Of a stretch of 7,886 nt of DNA, positions 5,359 through 7,886 are shown piece after piece. This stretch comes from an uncultured Shinella sp. (lineage in GTDB: Bacteria; Pseudomonadota; Alphaproteobacteria; Rhizobiales; Rhizobiaceae), in NCBI GenBank assembly GCA_946481465.1, contig CAMLOC010000136.1, positions 1 through 7,886 on the forward strand. The letters run 5' to 3'. A program made the position numbers and the translations under genes. The notes beneath the pieces were generated by a model, which saw nothing but the letters and a program-made list of their open reading frames with translations, had not been told where the DNA came from and ran no database searches. The number at the start of each line of letters is the position of its first letter. Positions within the stretch are counted from its first letter, which is position 1.

Positions 5359-7870
5359 CAAGGTTCTCGCGCGCTTCAAGATCCAGACGAAGGTCCTGGT
5401 CTTCATTCTGCCCTTCGTGCTCAGCATTTGCGCCGTGGGCTTCACCGGGCTCTATGCCTCCGGCCTGCTGCAGGGCCGCATGGAGATTTCCAACAGCGTT
5501 CTCCAGTCGCTGAGCGGCTTCAAGGACGTCTATGCCGGCATGAACCGGTTCCTGCAGAACACCAGCGAGGAGAACCGTGACGCCGTGCACCAGCGCCTGA
5601 CCGCGCAGGATGCGGTTCTCCAGGCGACGATCGATGGCCTTGCGCCCGATGCCGACAAGTCCAAGCTGGTGGATGCGCAGGCCCAGACCAAGGATATCGA
5701 GGCCCGCATGGACGGTCTCTGGTCGCTCTATGTCAACGAGAACGGCCTGCACGATGCGATGACCAAGAACCTCAACTATCTCTCCAGCGAGCAGGTGAAG
5801 ATCCTCGACGAGGCGACGAAGCTCCAGCGCACCGTCCGCCAGAACGAGAATGCCGCAAAGAGCATGCTGCGCGAGGCCCCGCCCCTGACCACCGCCAGCA
5901 AGTTCTTCGGCGATTTGCTGTCCCAGTTCAGCCGCGGCGCCACGCCCGAGGATCAGTTGAAGCTCGCCAAGGAGCGCTTCCCGCTCATCTCGAAGACCGA
6001 GCGGTCGATCGCGACGATCCTGCCGAAGAACCAGAAGGTGGTCTCCGTCACCATCCGCAACACGATCGACGAATTGAGCGGTCTCCTCTCCTCGACGGAT
6101 CCGGCGAGCGTTACGGTGCCGGAAATCGCGCGCCGGGTGAACCGCTTCCGCCAGGTCACCATCCAGCTCCAGGGCGCCGCATCGGAAAAGATGCGCGAGG
6201 CGACCCGCATCTTCAGCGAACTCGACGAGCCGATCATCAAGTCCGAGGCGGTGCTGTCGGCGACGCGCAAGCTGGTGGCCTCCATCGACGATATCGAAGT
6301 CGCTGCCGCCCGCTTCCTCGGCCAGACGTCCGAGCAGAACCGCGTCAAGCTGCTCGGCAACCTGTCCATCCTGCGTATCGACATGAAGGCGCTGGTCGGC
6401 AGCGCGAGCGGCCTTGCCTTCTTCGATGCGGTCGACGGCGCGCTCCAGCCGGTGCTCGACCGGATCGATGCGGACAGCGCCGCGCTGGTGAAGATCAGCA
6501 CCGAGCGCACCGCCGATTTCGAGGCCGCCGGCCAGTCCATCGATACGATCTGGAACCTCCTCAGCCAGTTCGCCGAAGAGCAGAAGACCAGCGCCGGCGC
6601 TGAGCGTGAAAGGGCCAACCAGGTCTCGATCCTCGCGACCGTCGCGGGCGCGGCCATCGCCGTCCTTGCCGGCATCGCGCTGGTGCTGACGCTGAAGGGG
6701 CCGATCGGCCAGATCACCGGCGCCATGCGTCGCCTTGCGGACGGCTTCCTCGATACGGGCATTTCCGGCGAGGGCCGCGCCGACGAAATCGGCGACATGG
6801 CCCGCGCGCTCGGCGTCTTCAAGGAGAACGCCCTGTCGAAGATCCGCGTGGAGGCCGAAAGCGAAGAGCAGCGCAACGCCGCGGAAGCCGAGCGCGCCCG
6901 CAACGATGCCGAAAAGCAGGCCTTCGACCGCGAGATCGACTTCGCCGTCAACGCGCTGGCCGCCGGCCTCGAGCGCCTGGCGCAGGGCGACCTGTCGCGC
7001 CAGATCGACACGCCCTTCTCCGGCCGCCTGGAACAGCTTCGCCAGGACTTCAACGTCTCGCTGACGCGCCTGCAGGACACGCTCGGCCAGATCCGCAACA
7101 ATGCGCTGTCGATCCAGCGCAGCGGCGCGGACATGCTGCAATCGGGCGATGCGCTGGCCAAGCGCACCGAATCGCAGGCCTCCTCTCTGGAGGAGACGGC
7201 CGCCGCCGTGGAAGAGATCACCGCCACCGTGCGCTCCTCTGCCGAGCGGGCGCATGAGGCCAACATCGTCGTCGGCACGACCAAGCGCAGCGCCGACGAT
7301 TCCGCCGCCGTCGTCAGCAATGCGATCGCCGCCATGGGCCGCATCGAGGGCGCCTCGCGCCAGATCGAGCAGATCATCGAGGTGATCGACGACATCGCCT
7401 TCCAGACCAACCTTCTCGCCCTCAACGCCGGCATCGAGGCCGCCCGTGCGGGCGAAGCCGGCAAGGGCTTCGCGGTCGTCGCCCAGGAGGTGCGCGAGCT
7501 TGCCCAGCGTTCGGCGAGCGCCGCCCGCGAGATCAAGGGGCTCATCGAGAAGTCGACGAGCGAGGTCAGCGCCGGCTCGCACCTGGTGCAGGAGACGGGC
7601 GCCGTGCTCGCCTCGATCAGCCAGCAGATCGTCACCGTCAGCCAGCATGTGGACATGATGGCGACGGCGAGCCGCGACCAGGCGGCAGCGCTTCAGGAGG
7701 TCAACGGCTCCGTCAACCAGATGGACCAGATGACCCAGCAGAACGCCTCCATGGTGGACCTCACCACCGCCGCCAGCCGCAAGCTCGCCGGCGACGCCGA
7801 CACGCTGATGATGCTGGTCGAACAGTTCCGCCTGGAGGCTGACGAACAGTCGATGCACCGCGCGGCCTGA
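5348..7870 (+). CDS. Methyl-accepting chemotaxis protein with large periplasmic sensor (McpZ-like)
   Basis: An 840-residue inner-membrane chemoreceptor that would control CheA and hence flagellar rotation. After a short cytoplasmic tip, TM1 is at about 15-40. A mostly helical periplasmic region of about 385 residues (41-425) follows, then TM2 (427-449), a HAMP domain (about 450-503), a helical linker, a second HAMP-like segment (about 531-583) and the signalling coiled coil. The hairpin tip is unmistakable at 678-710 ([20 protein letters not shown], then [10 protein letters not shown]). [15 protein letters not shown] (614-628) resembles a methylation region. The C-terminus lacks an NWETF-type CheR/CheB tether. 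The sensor is far larger than four-helix or Cache types. [11 protein letters not shown] (67-77) and [11 protein letters not shown] (322-332) show internal repetition. It resembles what I recall of Sinorhizobium McpZ, whose sensor is reported as concatenated helical bundles; orthology is inferred. The ligand is unknown. The ATG at 5348 directly precedes TM1; its own ribosome site is only GGA nine bases upstream. Confidence 0.93.
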   Translation: MFIDKVLARFKIQTKVLVFILPFVLSICAVGFTGLYASGLLQGRMEISNSVLQSLSGFKDVYAGMNRFLQNTSEENRDAVHQRLTAQDAVLQATIDGLAPDADKSKLVDAQAQTKDIEARMDGLWSLYVNENGLHDAMTKNLNYLSSEQVKILDEATKLQRTVRQNENAAKSMLREAPPLTTASKFFGDLLSQFSRGATPEDQLKLAKERFPLISKTERSIATILPKNQKVVSVTIRNTIDELSGLLSSTDPASVTVPEIARRVNRFRQVTIQLQGAASEKMREATRIFSELDEPIIKSEAVLSATRKLVASIDDIEVAAARFLGQTSEQNRVKLLGNLSILRIDMKALVGSASGLAFFDAVDGALQPVLDRIDADSAALVKISTERTADFEAAGQSIDTIWNLLSQFAEEQKTSAGAERERANQVSILATVAGAAIAVLAGIALVLTLKGPIGQITGAMRRLADGFLDTGISGEGRADEIGDMARALGVFKENALSKIRVEAESEEQRNAAEAERARNDAEKQAFDREIDFAVNALAAGLERLAQGDLSRQIDTPFSGRLEQLRQDFNVSLTRLQDTLGQIRNNALSIQRSGADMLQSGDALAKRTESQASSLEETAAAVEEITATVRSSAERAHEANIVVGTTKRSADDSAAVVSNAIAAMGRIEGASRQIEQIIEVIDDIAFQTNLLALNAGIEAARAGEAGKGFAVVAQEVRELAQRSASAAREIKGLIEKSTSEVSAGSHLVQETGAVLASISQQIVTVSQHVDMMATASRDQAAALQEVNGSVNQMDQMTQQNASMVDLTTAASRKLAGDADTLMMLVEQFRLEADEQSMHRAA

Positions 7871-7886
7871 GAGACGGCTCCGAATC

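Noticed and set aside
5150..7858. A 902-codon minus-strand open frame opposite the chemoreceptor gene.
   Set aside because: It mirrors the chemoreceptor's codon pattern, has no recognisable domain, and extends through noncoding leader sequence. Such long antisense frames are common in GC-rich genomes.

Overview
The window looks like ordinary chromosome of a GC-rich alphaproteobacterium, most probably a member of the Rhizobiaceae (Rhizobium, Agrobacterium, Sinorhizobium or Shinella type). The basis is the very high G/C at third codon positions, a zwf gene beside a gamma-glutamylputrescine gene pair, and a large chemoreceptor of a type I associate with that family. I see no insertion sequence, phage gene, CRISPR array, tRNA or rRNA, and no sign of recent transfer.

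Minus-strand half. Positions 1-543 hold the first 181 codons of zwf (glucose-6-phosphate dehydrogenase), cut by the window edge inside its active-site signature. Upstream of it on the same strand lie a PuuB-like FAD amine oxidase (640-1923) and, 96 bases further upstream, a PuuA-like glutamine synthetase-family ligase (2020-3459). Together they would perform the first two steps of gamma-glutamylated putrescine breakdown: ATP-dependent glutamylation of putrescine, then oxidation to the aminoaldehyde. The 96-base gap between puuB and zwf holds a possible terminator overlapping a possible zwf promoter.

Divergent control region. The 168 bases from 3460 to 3627 separate puuA from a plus-strand flavoprotein gene. 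They hold three inverted repeats and a candidate pair of back-to-back promoters sharing their -35 region. The repeat at 3479-3494 covers the best puuA -10 candidate and is a plausible operator.

Plus-strand half. Positions 3628-4809 encode an HI0933/BaiN-type FAD flavoprotein. A candidate small membrane protein of 67 residues (4906-5109), with a doubled Shine-Dalgarno, follows. The last gene (5348-7870) encodes an 840-residue methyl-accepting chemotaxis protein with an unusually large periplasmic domain that contains a repeated motif. Its start codon is overlapped by a 16-codon open frame with a better ribosome binding site than its own. The most interesting items are the chemoreceptor sensor domain, the small membrane protein, the overlapping leader frame, and the inverted repeats at 3479-3494 and 5107-5122.
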